The notes below the pieces were generated by a model. That model had not been told where the DNA came from, ran no database searches, and saw only the letters and a list, made by a program, of their open reading frames with translations. From Ypsolopha sequella (lineage: Eukaryota > Arthropoda > Insecta > Lepidoptera > Ypsolophidae): a stretch of 64,000 bases of DNA. Position numbers and translations under genes: made by a program. Where the stretch lies: contig OW203997.1 of assembly GCA_934047225.1 (NCBI GenBank), forward strand, positions 9,224,417-9,288,416. The letters run 5' to 3'. Position 1 is the first letter of the stretch, and each line of letters starts with the position of its first letter. Shown here one piece after another: positions 1-12,184 of the stretch.

Positions 1-7
1 ACTAGAA

Positions 8-635
8 CTATAATAGTAGTTTATGCTACAAGGGCGTAAAGGAATAAATTACGAGGACGATTTAAAACACGAGCGTAGCGAGTGTTTTAAACGTAACCGA
101 GTAATTTATTGCTTTTACGCCCGTGTATCATACTACATTTTTCAATACATAGTGTGAGGAAATGAAAACTAATATAATCTTGTGAACTTTAAATTATAAT
201 TGGCTCAAAAGGACTGTATCCAGAGCCGTTAAACAGTGGAAAAAAAAGTATAACGTCTATGGTACACAGGAAAGGCTGCAGGTTGGCCAACCATTGCAAA
301 CAAATAAAAAAAAAATAATAATAAAGCCCTAGGGCAAAATAATCGACTTTCTGCCCCCCTATTGTGTATCTTTAGTTGCCAACTGCACGAGGTGCCTATC
401 ATCAAAAACATAGCTAAAAACTGAAATTTCAAAATTGCCTTTAGTGGGTATTGAACTATTAACAATCTGTGTCGTCATTTCAAGTGCGAAAATATCCTTA
501 GGACATCGGAATTCGATAGTATATCTATGTTTTTGATGATAGACACCCAGTCCAGAAGGCAACTAGAGATACACAATAGGCCCGCAGTTCGGTTTTGATG
601 CATAAAAAGTGGGCCTTTACGAGCACATGCATCGA
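8..635 (+). repeat. Dispersed repeat family F, copy 1 (hairpin head), interrupted
   Basis: Begins 'agtagtttatgctacaaggg' and contains a strong hairpin at about 36-130: GGGCGTAAA and CTTTTACGCCC, AATAAATTAC and GTAATTTATT, and AAAACAC and GTGTTTT pair around 'gagcgtagcga'. The 3' half includes 'ggctcaaaaggactg', 'gccgttaaacagtgg' and 'gtgggcctttacgagcac'. Two further copies lie at 16030-16402 and 27444-27838. This copy is split by a separate MITE at 351-587. No coding capacity is seen; it is probably a non-autonomous element of unknown class. Confidence 0.75.
351..587 (+). mobile_element. Nested MITE family D, copy 1
   Basis: About 235-bp element with terminal inverted repeats (CCTATTGTGTATCTTTAGTTGCC at the left against GGCAACTAGAGATACACAATAGG at the right). 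It sits inside repeat F between 'cgacttt' and 'ttcggttttg'. The other two copies of F have the empty site 'ctttctgttcgg', so the boundaries are well defined. CTG on the left and CAG on the right flank it. A second copy in opposite orientation is at 18896-19122. Confidence 0.8.
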
Positions 636-1668
636 AAAATACTAAACAGTTTTGCAGAAAATTCTATAAATATGAGCTAGCTGCAAACAAGTTCTGCAAG
701 TATATAGTTAACGAACTTTACTCCCTCTTCCTACTACCCGTATTATTCAGTCTAAAAATTATAATTACTCACAGACAAATCTTTGTGTGAATAGTTGAAT
801 ACACATAGGGTACTTACACTAATGCAAAAAGGCGAGACGTGGTCACGTGACAAACAGACAAACCGATGTGTTTTACTGTTCCATTATAACAATAAGTCAA
901 TAACGGTAATTTCTCAAAACTTTGTTAAATCAGTATTTCTGGATGTTTTTGTACAGTAAGTATACTGCATGGTTGAAAAGCGTTTCAATGAATAAGTTGC
1001 GGAAAAAAAAGAGACCGACACAACAATAATGATCATTTAACAATAATCCGTGTTTGAGGAAAGATGACGAGCAAAAATATGTTGACAAAAGTCAATATTT
1101 ATGACAAATGATGTTCGAAATATTTTTCTAAGAAGTGCCCCTGCACTAGGGGGTTTGATGGACGATGTCATAGAAGATAAACATGCAGTAAATATATTGG
1201 TAGATATTGTGTTTACAACGATGGCAGTGCGTGAGTAAGACGCAAATACAACCGCATCCTAGGCAAGACAAGGAAGCTGAAGGATTGCGTTTTAAGGGTA
1301 GATTCTTCGGGTTTGTAAAAAAAATCATAATAATTAATTACAACGCCTAAAAAACAACTCTCAGCTCTGTAGAGGAAAGACTTTTTTGTAATTGTATATC
1401 AGGATGATCGTAGCAGATATGTTTTTTTTTACAGTTAAATTTAATTTATCTCTATTGGAAATTGAATTAATTTGCAAATACACTAAGAATTTTATGTTAT
1501 AACTATGCCTTGTTTTGCATAAGTTACGTTCGCATTTAATAATAATAATAATAACGTTTATTTCGGATATTGTATCCATATTGTTAGTAACAGTTTTACT
1601 TAATTGCTATTGTTAGTTATGCCTTAACAAAAATTTACGTATTATTTCCCTTTAGTATGGCTTGGTTT

Positions 1669-1890
1669 GTTAGGGTTCCGTACCCAAAGGGTAGGGATCG
1701 GGATCCTATTACTAAGACTTCGCTGTCCGTCCGTCTGTCACCAGGCTGCATCTCATGAACCGTGGTAGTTAGACATTTGAAATTTTCACAGATAATTAAA
1801 TAAAAAACAGAATAAAATAAATATTTAAGGGGGCTCCCATGGTACAGAACATTTCGTGCGCGAGTCCGACTCGCACTTGGCCGGTTTTTT
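1669..1890 (+). repeat. Dispersed lepidopteran repeat family G, copy 1
   Basis: Runs from 'agggttccgtacccaaagg' through 'ctgtccgtccgtctgtcacc' to 'gagtccgactcgcacttggc' and a 'cggtttttt' end. This family is common in lepidopteran genomes. Related copies are at 11526-12184 and 15483-15770, with partial ones near 19492, 55423 and 56278. The 3' end lies five nucleotides from the collier exon 6 donor. Confidence 0.8.
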
Positions 1891-1894
1891 CTTA

Positions 1895-2038
<144 letters not shown>

Positions 2039-3387
2039 TTATGTTTTTGATTGTACTTATAAGTACAATCACAAAAAGTTTTCTTTCTCCAAGAACCACA
2101 CAGTAAACTTTAAAACTCGATGTGCGTCAACTTCTGTGATAGTTTACGAAGGGGCTTTGAAAACTACAGGTAGAATTCTTTTAACCTTAATTTCCTTACT
2201 ATTCTAGAAAAAAACTGAGATACGAGTTTTTTTCAGAGTAGTGGCAATTTTGCATTTTATTACGTTTTAACCCTAAAACGGGCTACTTTGTTTTGTTTAT
2301 TTCAAATAATAAATAAAGAGTTGGACATAAACATATTTCCATCATAGAGTAATTAATTAAAAAATCGGACTGTAGATAAGATAAAAATGTACCGTCTTCA
2401 TCGAGTAATTACTTTTTGCTAATTTATGCACCCTTTTCTGCATAATAAATTTGATTATCGACCTGACTATTTAAAATTTTAAAGCAAAAAGAAACTGATA
2501 GAAACTTATTATTTAGTTAAAAGATTTAATTGTATTTTTGGTTATGGGATTGTCCCGAGACAACCAAAACTTTGTTATCGTTCTAGCATGCGTCCGCCAC
2601 TGGCACAAGAATTTTAATAGTGTGATATAAAAATATAACGTACGATCGAATAATAAACGAAAGAGTTTTGTCACTTTGGAGTTCGGAGTAGCATCTCATC
2701 TGTGTATTAGAGATGTAAAGTTTGGCTTTTCAGCACACATATTTGTTTAATGGAACCAGTTTGCGTTACCGTAAGTAAGTTCAAGTTTTTCAAGGAATTC
2801 AATTTTATTTCTCTCTGCGTTATGAAACCTATGGGGTACAACCCTCTTCTCATGTAGCTGTTATCTATTAATATCTAATTACTGGTAGATGCACAGAAGC
2901 TATTGGGAGGGGTGTACGGTAATCCCGGGTGTTAGTTTAGAAAAGGCCAACAAATGCGCCCGGATTATTTTATCTTTTAAGGGGTGAAGTTTGAGTGAAT
3001 GTTATGATTTTGTTTTGTAAACCGATGTGCAAGAGTTTAAAGGAAAATTAGCTGAATTTGTCATTCACAGTTGAAGTTACTTTGTGACCACGCATTTGCT
3101 CTACAACTTTGCTACGGCGTAGCTGGCAAGAACTCCAGCTTCCTCGCTTTGATCTGTGCATGTATGTCATGCGTTTTGCTAGAAGAATGGGTAAGGTTAA
3201 CCCGGGTATATTAAGAATTACCCAAGTTTTTAGGGTCAAGTCCGCAAATTGAGAGTTTATCCGGATAAACGCTGGTTGGGTATGATAAAGACCAAATGAG
3301 TCAAAAATAGGCGTGATGACGAGCGAAACGAGGAGCGTTTTAGCACAAAATAACCACTTACAGAATGTTTACTCCGCATAACTAGCA

Positions 3388-3506
3388 AAAACAGGCGCAC
3401 GCACACATAGACGCATACGTACCACGATCTCGGAGATACTCTGGTGAATACCAATACGAAATTCTGCCGAGATCATCATACGTACGCGTCTATAGATGTG
3501 TGAGTC
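3388..3506. repeat. Foldback (inverted repeat) element
   Basis: Two arms of about 45 bp: the left reads 'gcacacatagacgcatacgt' then 'accacgatctcgg', and the right, reverse-complemented, reads 'cacacatctatagacgcgta' then 'cgtatgatgatctcgg'. They surround a short spacer. No target duplication or second copy was seen. Confidence 0.55.
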
Positions 3507-3569
3507 TGTTCTCGCTCCGTCGTCGAGTCGGCCTTCTGGTAGTATCTATTTTGTGGTTTTAGGTTGCTT

Positions 3570-3652
3570 AAGTAAATAAATTCAGGAGCCGAGCAAATCG
3601 GAGCGGAGCGAAGCGACTTCTCAACGTAAACCTAGTTTTACCAATTTTTCTA
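3570..3652 (-). repeat. Dispersed repeat family H, fragment
   Basis: Contains 'ggagcggagcgaagcgac' followed by 'aaacctagtttta'. Reverse-complemented it resembles the starts of the repeats near 25545 and 48838 ('actagg', then 'gcctcgctccgctccgc'). No coding sequence is present. Confidence 0.45.
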
Positions 3653-4323
3653 GTATTAGAATTTTTAAACAAATAATTCTCATTTTAATTTAATTATGTT
3701 TTTGAAATAGTTGTTCAATATATTTATTAATTAATCTATTCAATTAAGCATATTGTTCAATAATGATCAAATTTTTTTTGTCTCTTATAATATTATGTCA
3801 TTATGTTTATTGTCAATCAATGCAATTGATGCCGAGCCTAAGAGGGCTCCAAATATTATCTTGCTTTAATTTATTTTTGTATATATTTCAATTATGACAA
3901 GTATAATATGTTTTTCCAGTTAAAAAAGCATTATATTCGTATAAACAGTATACATATCTTGCTTTAATAAATTTTTGTGTAATTATGTCAATTGTCATAT
4001 AATTAATTAAATCGCATTTTGTGAAATTAGACGGGTTAACTACTTCAAGGGTTGCAAAAATTTTATATCAATTGGTAAAGCAAATATAACTCTTAGTTAC
4101 ATAAAACAGTTTTCACGTAAGCTGCTTAGCTTATACTACAACCCCTAATGCTTGTGATAGGTTCTTCTACCCTCATACAAAATACTTAATGGAATATCAA
4201 ATATCTTTTATATAATATAAAATATCTAGAGTGTTGAGAGTTGAAGAATAATATACTGGGTCTATGACAGAAATAAATTTCTATGTTTGAACACTTGGCG
4301 ATTTATCCAAGGAGATATAAATT

Positions 4324-4449
4324 ACATCATATAATTATATCATTGCAGTATAGGAACGCGAGAGGTCCCGGGTTCGAATCCCGGTTCAGAGCTCCTCACA
4401 TCCAGCTTTACTTTTCTTTCTGCGTTTTTATACTGCAATGATACAATGT
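4324..4449 (+). mobile_element. Terminal-inverted-repeat element carrying a tRNA 3' half, copy 1
   Basis: Ends are inverted repeats: 'atcattgcagtata' at 4339-4352 and 'tatactgcaatgat' at 4430-4443, each with AT-rich extensions. The interior contains 'gagaggtcccgggttcgaat' followed by 'cccggttcagagctc', i.e. a complete T-arm and the 3' acceptor strand of a tRNA-like sequence. The 5' half of the tRNA is missing here but present in the longer copy at 34493-34674. Confidence 0.7.
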
Positions 4450-4770
4450 TAATTAATATATTGGGTAGTAATAAATTATGAAAGTATTCTAAACAAGTCT
4501 TATTTTACATATTTAAACGTCATTATGTTTTCACTAAAATGTGAATGTTATTTTGGTTATTGTAAATTTTCATACTAAAATTATGATCCTATTTGGGTAT
4601 ATTTTATGTTACTCGCTTAATGTAATATAAGGGTTAAAATGGCAAGGGATGGTGGTCTCAGGTGTAACACCATTAATAACAGAATATTATAACTGTACGT
4701 ATAAGTTTTATATCACATGAATAAAGGAACGCTTTTGTTCTATGTTTTTCTATGGAAAACCTATAGATAA

Positions 4771-5161
4771 TAGGTCTTTACATATGAAATTGCCGAAATT
4801 TTCTTACAGATTCATGAGTTCATAGTTCTTGTTATTCAATAGCTATTTCTTTTATTTATTTTTGTTTGAAGGTTGATTTCAAGGTTTTACATCTACGTAT
4901 AAAATTTTGTTTTTATTATCAGTTTGATAACCACGATTAAATTTTCAAAAACAGTTCGTCAGTTTCGTAATTTTTTACGGCTGACCCTTTTCAAAAATTA
5001 AGTTAATGTTGCTGTGAGTATAATTTTGTCTCAAACATACAAAAAAAATACATAATTTGAATTTGTCATTCCTAAACGAAATGCAAAAACGTTTGTACTG
5101 AAAATTGAGTTTCCTTCTCTAATAATACTCTATAGAAAAAAAAATCATAGGTATATACCTA
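4771..5161 (+). mobile_element. Mariner-like MITE, copy 1
   Basis: Begins 'taggtctttacatatgaaat' and ends with a diverged inverted copy (..atatacct). Internal blocks such as 'gatttcaaggttttacatct' and 'acttttcaaaaatt'-like text recur in copies at 26571-27001, 40312-40719 and 49713-49985. TA flanks and the GGTC ends fit the Tc1/mariner superfamily; there is no transposase. Confidence 0.7.
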
Positions 5162-5498
5162 ATATATATTTATTCAAATTAAGCTTTATGTTCTCATATA
5201 CATGAAACGACGTAATCTGACCATCATACTGAATACTTCGCTTTTGCAATGTTTTTTGTTGCACCATTTTGGGCTTATTTTAAATACCTTTTGCATATTT
5301 TATACTATGCTTTCTTATATTATATTGTTCCATATGACCAGTTTGTGGTAGGTAAGAGTTAGTAACTAAAACTTGTTTAAATTTGCTAATTTAACCATAA
5401 AATTAATTCGAGCTACGATCTGCCTGTTCTCTATTGTTTCGTTATTGGTTTAGCAATAATAAAAACTCAATAGATTAAAAGTAAAAAGGTTTATCATC

Positions 5499-5952
5499 TT
5501 AAGGGTCGGTTGCGCCAAACATGCTCTCGCGTTTGGACAATTTAGCATATTAAAACAAAATATTTTTAACAAATAAAATTTTTGTAGGTAGTTAAGGAGT
5601 TGAATTACATTATAATTTTTATTAAAGTATCACAATCATCGAGAAAAAAATCGGAAAGATCACTAAAATCACAAAAAACGTAATTTGGCGTTGCAAACAG
5701 AAAATTTTTTTTTGTTTCAAATTGAAATATATTTTTTTTTGCGTAAAGAGTTCAAAGTACCTAAATTACGTTTTCCGTGATTTTATTCATCTTTCCGTTT
5801 TTTTTTCTCAATTATTGTGATACAAATCTGAAAAATTATAATGTAGTTAAACTCCTCAACTACCTACACAAATTTTATTTGTTAAAAATATTTTGTTTTA
5901 ATATGCTAAATTGTCCAAACGCGAGAGCATGTTTGGCGCAACCGACCCTTAA
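5499..5952. mobile_element. TTAA-flanked foldback element
   Basis: A 454-bp palindromic element bounded by TTAA on both sides. The ends read TTAAGGGTCGGTTGCGCC and its inverse, continuing 'aaacatgctctcgcgtttgg' and 'acaatttagcatatt', with arms of more than 200 bp that pair almost throughout. TTAA targets are characteristic of piggyBac-type transposition, but no transposase is present and the superfamily is an inference. Confidence 0.75.
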
Positions 5953-7315
5953 CGCAAAGCTAAAACGAGTACCAACACAAAAACAGTACATTCCACTCTA
6001 GTGCCAAAACTATCGGTCTAGCCGAGCACTAGCTAGTGGCCGACATTTTTCAAGTTCATCCCACTCAGTGTTGCTGGGTTGTCCCCCAGGAGAGCTGGAG
6101 TACCACAGTAGCGGGGGTGGAACGAGCAGCTCGCACTGGGAATAGCCCGCCCGCGGGATTCAATCTCATGGGAATTTGGGCGGGAATAAAAAAAATATCT
6201 GGTGGCAACCTGCAGCAGGTTACTGACCAGAATTTGTTTTGTTAATTGTGTTTTATTGAACTATACGGCGACAAGAAGGGTTATGTTTTTGTGTGTCTGT
6301 TTGTACATACATAAATGTACTTATGTAGAAGTCCAAGTTGGGTTTAGTCCAGAACAAAATAAATAAATAATGTAATTAATCTTTTCACCACAAGTTACAA
6401 AAGAATAACGTATCTTTTGTTAAGTTAATTTATTATTTTATGAATAAGAAGGCTTAAATGCACATAATCTACGTCTCACAGTAAGTAATTTATTACATTG
6501 TTTTCCAAAGTAAATATTGATAGTTTATATATATGTATACTATTATAAGTAGTATAAGTAGTACTAAATTTAGTATTAATAAATTTGGAAAAATGCCGAG
6601 TAAAGAATATAATATATTACTACTTTTAAATAAAATTTTCATCATTATGTAATTCTCATAATCTTAAATCATAATAGTAATAGTAATACCAATATTTGGA
6701 CCTATGTATGTCTGGTTAATAAAATAATATGTTCATTTATTTATAATTAAGACTATTGAACTTTATTGCAATAAGTTTTATCAAACATAACTAAACAAAA
6801 AGCCTGTCAAATTATAATATCTTTAAACAAAACCTTAGTATGATTTTCCTAAAGTGATTTATTTTAATTGTCCTAACTCCTCAAAAACCCATGACCCATG
6901 ACACGCAAACTCATCATTCAACCAAAAAAATCTCAAAGATGGCTTCCCGGATAGTGGAGAGACGGTTGTCAATTTAATTGTATTAAAACGTTAAGGCTCT
7001 ACCTCGGGCAATCAGCTAATGTTATACCGACTGCATGCGAGGTAGACACGCGACGCTACTTGTACTAACTAGCTGCGGAATTTAGTATTTTCTTCCAATT
7101 TACATTGAGTTCTCATGTACAGTGACTTGGCCTTCATTTTATGATTCATCGAGTTAGGGAAAGGTATGAAAAATATTTTATTATTCTAAAGGGAACAAAG
7201 GCAAATACATCTGTATAGTACCTAATTACGTAGTAAAAAAGTCATGTCTGTTGAATATTTTTGCGAATTTTCAATTGAAATTGATTGTTAGAATTGTGCC
7301 GAAGCTAAAACTAAT
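5953..7315. other. Intronic stretch with an unrecognised GC-richer patch
   Basis: Positions 6018-6200 are GC-richer than the surroundings ('tagccgagcactagctagtg', 'gcccgcccgcgggattcaat') and look like part of a repeat, but no second copy is in the window. An open frame there has no recognisable domain. The rest is AT-rich with nothing identified. Confidence 0.4.
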
Positions 7316-7562
7316 TTTTTTACAATTTTCGCCTGTCTGTTACGTTTTAACACGAGAACCACTTAATGGATTTGAATGCGGTTTTCTTTATTATCATCTA
7401 CGTCCAAAATAAAATACTTTGGTCGAAGATTATCATCGTAGTGACCCAGGTCAAAATACACCCTATATGAGGTGTTGATAAAACAACCGCCGAGTTTAGT
7501 CGAAACTGTCGATAATTGAAAGAAAATTACATGTGAATGAAGCCGCGGCTAAAATCTAGTAC
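7316..7562 (+). repeat. Helitron-like tail repeat, copy 1
   Basis: Shares 'gcctgtctgttacgtttta', 'ggttttctttattatcat', 'aggtgttgataaaacaaccg' and 'gaagccgcggctaaaatcta' with repeats at 42330-42477 and 43055-43247. The 43-kb copy ends '..gcaaaaggctag|t', compatible with the CTAG-T ends of Helitrons. Class is tentative. Confidence 0.45.
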
Positions 7563-7569
7563 CGTACTT

Positions 7570-7622
7570 TTCATCTATAGATATAGATATACTATTATAT
7601 ATAGATATAATAGATATAGATA
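7570..7622. repeat. Simple repeat (TATAGA-like)
   Basis: About 50 bp of 'atagat' and 'atatag' units immediately before the MITE that starts at 7623. Confidence 0.8.
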
Positions 7623-7832
7623 TAGTGTTGCCATCTTAGCTACTTTGTAGCTAGATCTAGCAACTTTTAGGGTTATTTAGCTACTAAAATTGTTGAAAAT
7701 TTCATACATTTGGCTACTTTTTGAGGACTGAAGCTCCATACATTTAGCTACTTTAGGTGGTAAAATTAACCAATCTGGCTACTTTTTGAGCTATATTTAG
7801 TTACAAGCGCTTGGCCGTAGATGGCAACACTA
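7623..7832. mobile_element. MITE with TAGTGTTGCCATCT ends
   Basis: A 210-bp element with perfect 14-bp terminal inverted repeats TAGTGTTGCCATCT and AGATGGCAACACTA. The interior has several copies of 'ttagctacttt' or 'ggctactttttgag'. Flanks (tatagata and agatatat) are in a simple repeat, so a target duplication cannot be judged. The ends resemble hAT-type termini. Confidence 0.65.
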
Positions 7833-8685
7833 AGATATATTATTTCGCATTGGTGGCTACTGGGTGGTTACTTGACCATGACGAGCTTGCAACCAACGTT
7901 GGCAATAACGCATTATGTTTTAGGCTCCCGTTCATTTAGTAAATGGAATATATAGGTAGTTTCAGCCTACCTTTGTTCTTATTCGTCTTCACTTCAGTAA
8001 AGCTGAAAGGTACTCGTAACTACCAGTGAAAAATTTAAAAATAGAACGAAGTTTGTAAGTAAGTATTCGGTGTAAGTATTTAAGAAAATTGTGTATTCGC
8101 CAAACAGACAAAAGGACAGTTATACGTGGAATAATTGAAAAACCACATATCAAAACATATTTGAAGCTACCCTGCTGGCAAATAAATAGACTTCATAAAA
8201 ATCAACAACCATTACAAAATAAATCTCATTACAAAACGCAATCACCGTTAAACCAAACAAGGAGAAACCTTCCGAAAGTCATTTTCCCTACAAAAAGAAC
8301 CAAATTAACATCTTGTTTGAACATTATTAAGCAAACATAATCAGGGAGACACGTGGCTTGCGCGCGCGCTTCTATATCGAAGTTACGAGTTCTATAGGAT
8401 TTATTTAAGAACAGGTCATCCTAAAAGACCGTGTCATAGCTCTTATTTATATTGCGATATGAACGCAAATCCTCTAAACTAAGCGACAACTTAAGTAGTA
8501 ACTACATATTGTATCCCATCTCCCGAACGTGGGCCAGAATCTTTAAGACTATACTCAAACAGAGGGTGGGCAGATTGATGTTTTAGATATTGATATGATA
8601 GTGATTTAGTATGGGAACATAAATAATCCTGTAGTTACGCATAAATCATACTTAGTCACAAGCACAAAAATATAAAGTTCTACTG

Positions 8686-8713
8686 ATGTCGACTCCATTA
8701 AAGGAGTCGACAT
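8686..8713. repeat. Short perfect palindrome
   Basis: ATGTCGACTCC at 8686-8696 and its exact inverse at 8703-8713 around a 6-nt spacer. No wider element is visible; it may be the remnant of a MITE or a protein-binding site. Confidence 0.6.
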
Positions 8714-9611
8714 AATATGTCCTATTTTTTTTATATTTTCTCTAATAGTTTCTTTTCTTTGTAATTGAACTTTTTTTTGTAATCTTATTATGTTGATTTA
8801 TAATTTATGGAACCTAGTTCTGAAAAAATGTTTTTTATTTATTATTATTATTATTTATTTATATAAAATTATTTATAGTCGTAATTGTAAAAATATAAAG
8901 ATTCGTTGCATGTTGTTTGTATTTTAAATTGTATTTTTTATTGTAAATTTGTATTTTATATTGAGTATTTTTGTTGTTTATTTTTATTTTATTTCACCAA
9001 TATATCATTTTTATTTTAAAAAAGTATATTTATTTGTACGTTGTAATAAAATCGTGAGTAGGGATTTTTTAACAAGGGAAATGTTAAAAGTACGAAGATT
9101 CCTTAGACCCTTAAAAACCTTGGAAATAATTTAAAAACTTAAGCATATTAACTTAATAATATGAATAATATAAACTTAAGTACTATGTCTGTTATTTTGT
9201 ATGTTCAATAGAATATCTTATAAAAATAAAAAATAAAAATTGTAGCAACTTAAAAACCAGAAAAAAATTGATACCAATAAAGTACTTAATTAATTGAAAT
9301 AGATTTTTAAAGAAAATCATGGCTCAAGGAATTTTCTCAAAATATTTAGTTACTTGAAATTTGTTTCTAATTATTCTTTTCTAGTTTGTAATGCAAATCC
9401 AAAGCGATGAATGTCGCTATAAACATAGTAATAATCAAATACATTAATAAGTTTCAGTATAAAAAAGCAAGCCTTTAGACATTAAGGACCGGTTTTCCGA
9501 CGTGTTAAGGGCCAAAACACGAAATGTTTGGAGCACTTCACAGTGTTTTCTTGCATCAGCAAGTGTTCATACAAATTTATCACATAAATTCCAAAACTTA
9601 CATTAATGAAC

Positions 9612-9660
9612 GTTCAACTGGCAGGATTCGAACTTGGTTACCTGAGCTATTTTGCTTACA
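9612..9660 (-). repeat. tRNA-derived fragment (box B-like)
   Basis: The minus strand reads 'atagctcaggtaaccaagtt' then 'cgaatcctgccagttg', which resembles a shortened D-arm and a T-arm (GTTCGAATCC). It cannot fold as a complete tRNA. Probably a SINE remnant. Confidence 0.45.
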
Positions 9661-10040
9661 GTGTGTTTTAAAAACTTTACTCCGAAATGCTCAAAGCCTT
9701 TTTTCGGTTGCAAACAAATTGACTGTTGGACCGAGTGACACGAATTTTTCACAACAAGAGTTTCCGTTTCCACGTGAACCAGTTCACGGCAAGTTCTTGA
9801 AACACAAAGACACAAGAATGGAAATAAAGCGGCGCTGCAAGTGAGAGGTGCAGTGATTTACATGGCGCGTCTCGCTACGAGCGGAGATTGTGTACTTTTA
9901 TTATTATTGCTGTTGCACTGCAAATGACATATCGCTTTTTTTACGCGTCTGTACAAATTTTAGTCGTCTGTTCTATTTGAAATTAATGCTACCATATTAG
10001 GTAAAATTAAACCCAGTGACCCACTAAGAAGGGTTATTAT

Positions 10041-10304
10041 ACAACGTGTAACAGAAAGGTATAACCATATTTGAAGAGCTTATTTAGTCAATGGTATAGA
10101 ACAACTTTTACTATGGAGCCAACCACGAAATCTCATAAAAAAAAATCTGCCCCTCCATACATTTTGGACGAGCGGCATTGCATTTTTCTATGAAACAGCA
10201 TATTGTTTTTTGAGATACAGGGTTTGTTCCATAGTAAAAGTTGTTCTATACCATTGACTGAATAACCTCTTCAAATATGGTTACACCTTTCTGTTACACG
10301 TTGT
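10041..10304. mobile_element. Foldback MITE family J, copy 1
   Basis: Inverted ends ACAACGTGTAACAGAAAGGT and its complement, with pairing continuing through 'atatttgaagag', 'agtcaatggtatagaacaac' and 'ttttactatgg'. The centre contains 'gagcggcattgcatttttct'. A second copy lies at 41849-42110, about 90 percent similar by eye. Confidence 0.8.
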
Positions 10305-10659
10305 TTATATTTTAAAATAAATGCTCTGTGTAGCAAAATATATATTATTATATTTATTACACGTTGTTTATATAAATTATATAAATTTATTATATAATAA
10401 ATCCTTCAATCCTCCACGGTCAATGCTGTTCGACTCTGAAATTAACTTCTGTAAACCCTAGATCTTCTTTCTGTGTCCTCTTTTAAATATAACTTGAAGA
10501 ACTTTTACCTCTCCTCTCTCCTGACTAAGCTACTGTTTGTTTTTATATATTTATCTGTGTATTTATGTATGTATTTGTATGTAGTATATTTATTTTTAGA
10601 TTATAGGTTCAAAATAACATTTTATTATTTACGTTATGGTTGACTTACATTTCTAAGAA

Positions 10660-10815
10660 AAAAATGTTTTTATGTTTTCCCAAGTTCCTCCAGTCTTATA
10701 GGAATAAGTCCGCCCTTGTCTTCTATATGTTCTTTGTACGTATCTTATTTTCTTATTTTTGTCCAATAAAGTCTTCATTCATTCATTCGTTCACTCTTTC
10801 ATTCCTTCATTCATT
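10660..10815 (+). mobile_element. LINE 3' tail, copy 1
   Basis: Contains 'ataagtccgcccttgtc' and '..ccaataaag' followed by an ATTC microsatellite. It is the recurring 3' end of a truncated non-LTR retrotransposon family, also seen near 21414, 24880, 26045, 36218 and 50325. Confidence 0.5.
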
Positions 10816-11525
10816 CAACTTTATTTATGTTTAACGAAGTCTCAGGGTACTTATTTGAGGAGAGACCGGTCGTAAATTGCAGCTGTTTACTCTGATAAAA
10901 TTTATATCATAAGAACGTTTCATTTTATTGGGAGTACTATGACTTATACATTTTGTACTTAGATAAGAGGTTATCTGTATGGTCCATGACAATTGGTCAT
11001 ACAACATTTATACAAATAGGAGCTTTTCTTAATTACCTATTTAGTAGTGCATCGTTTTGCCAACGGAACTTTATTTGGCAAGATTCCTTGCACTTAGTTG
11101 CTTTACTAAGACATTTCTAAGTTAACAAGGTTCGGACTAAGTTAATTATCCTGTTGTTATAAATCTTTCGTAATTGGCCTCTGGTTACAGACTTAAGAGT
11201 CGGGGATGTGTTGAAATTATATATGTGGGGACGCCGGTGGTGTTTCAACATATTTTGGTTGGGAATTATAATTATTTTGGCAGTAGGTATAGGTGTAAAT
11301 ATGTTTGGGAAGGGGAGTTATGGTGTAGGGATGCAAATTTTGTTTTGTTATGACATTAAGACTGTACATGAGCCTAGAGCATGAACACCGCCAGACTTTA
11401 GACTACTTTAGAGGATTCGTTTGAAGAAATTCGAACTCTCCTTGTATTGAAATAAATAAATTTGGTTTATTGATATTTTATAATATACATTATCGGGTCT
11501 AAAGCGATCAATTTTTACCTTTCTT

Positions 11526-12184
11526 AGGGTTCCGTAGTCAACAACAAGGAACCCTTACAGTTTCGCCATGTCCGTCTGTCCGTCTTTTCTGTCCGCGGCT
11601 TTGCTTAGTGACCATTGGTACTAGAAAGCTGTAATTTGGCATGGGTATACATATTTATCACGCGGATGAAGTGGTAAAGTAAAATTCTGAAAAAGATTTT
11701 TTTTAGGGTACCTCCCCTACACGTAAAGTGGGGATGATTTTGTTTTTCTCGTCTATCCCTTAGTGTGGGGTATCGTTGGATAAGTAATTAAAAAAAATTG
11801 GGGGTGTGACAATATGATTTTTCGATCCAGGGTTTCGTTTGCTTTAAAGCTTAAAAGTGTTAATTTTTGTTAGAGTCAAGTCCTGCCAGCGAAACGGTTG
11901 TATTTGGAGACGTGAAAAAAATCACGGCAGTAGTATACATAACGAAATTAAAAGGAAAACTATCACAGCTCAGTAGGCTTTACAAGTTAACGAGTACAGA
12001 TTGCGCCAAACTTTTAGTCCCCTCTAAACACGGGGCGATTCTCATCAGCAGGAACAAAATGTATGGGCCGTTCTTGGGAAGAGCAACTTCCGAGCGTACA
12101 AGAAGTTTGGCGCAATCAGTATTATTATAGATAATGGTACGGAACCTTTCGTGTGCGAGTCCAACTCGCACTTGGCCGGTTTTT
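11526..12184 (+). repeat. Dispersed repeat family G, copy 2 (long subfamily)
   Basis: Runs from 'agggttccgtagtcaacaac' to 'cacttggccggttttt'. It carries the middle section missing from the copies at 1669 and 15483 ('gggtacctcccctacacgta', 'gaaaaaaatcacggcagtag'-like text). It lies inside repeat E and itself contains an inverted-repeat insert at 11999-12117. Confidence 0.75.
11999..12117. mobile_element. Short inverted-repeat insert inside repeat G
   Basis: GATTGCGCCAAACTT at 11999-12013 and its exact inverse at 12103-12117 bound a 119-bp segment, GC-richer than the host repeat. The 15-bp ends share TTGCGCCAAAC with the TTAA foldback at 5499-5952, which may mean a related terminus. Confidence 0.6.

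Noticed and set aside
1..1890. Next collier exon (second half of zinc knuckle)
   Set aside because: Looked for the reverse complement of a Cys-Cys-Asp-Lys-Lys-Ser-Cys coding stretch and a flanking acceptor; none is present.
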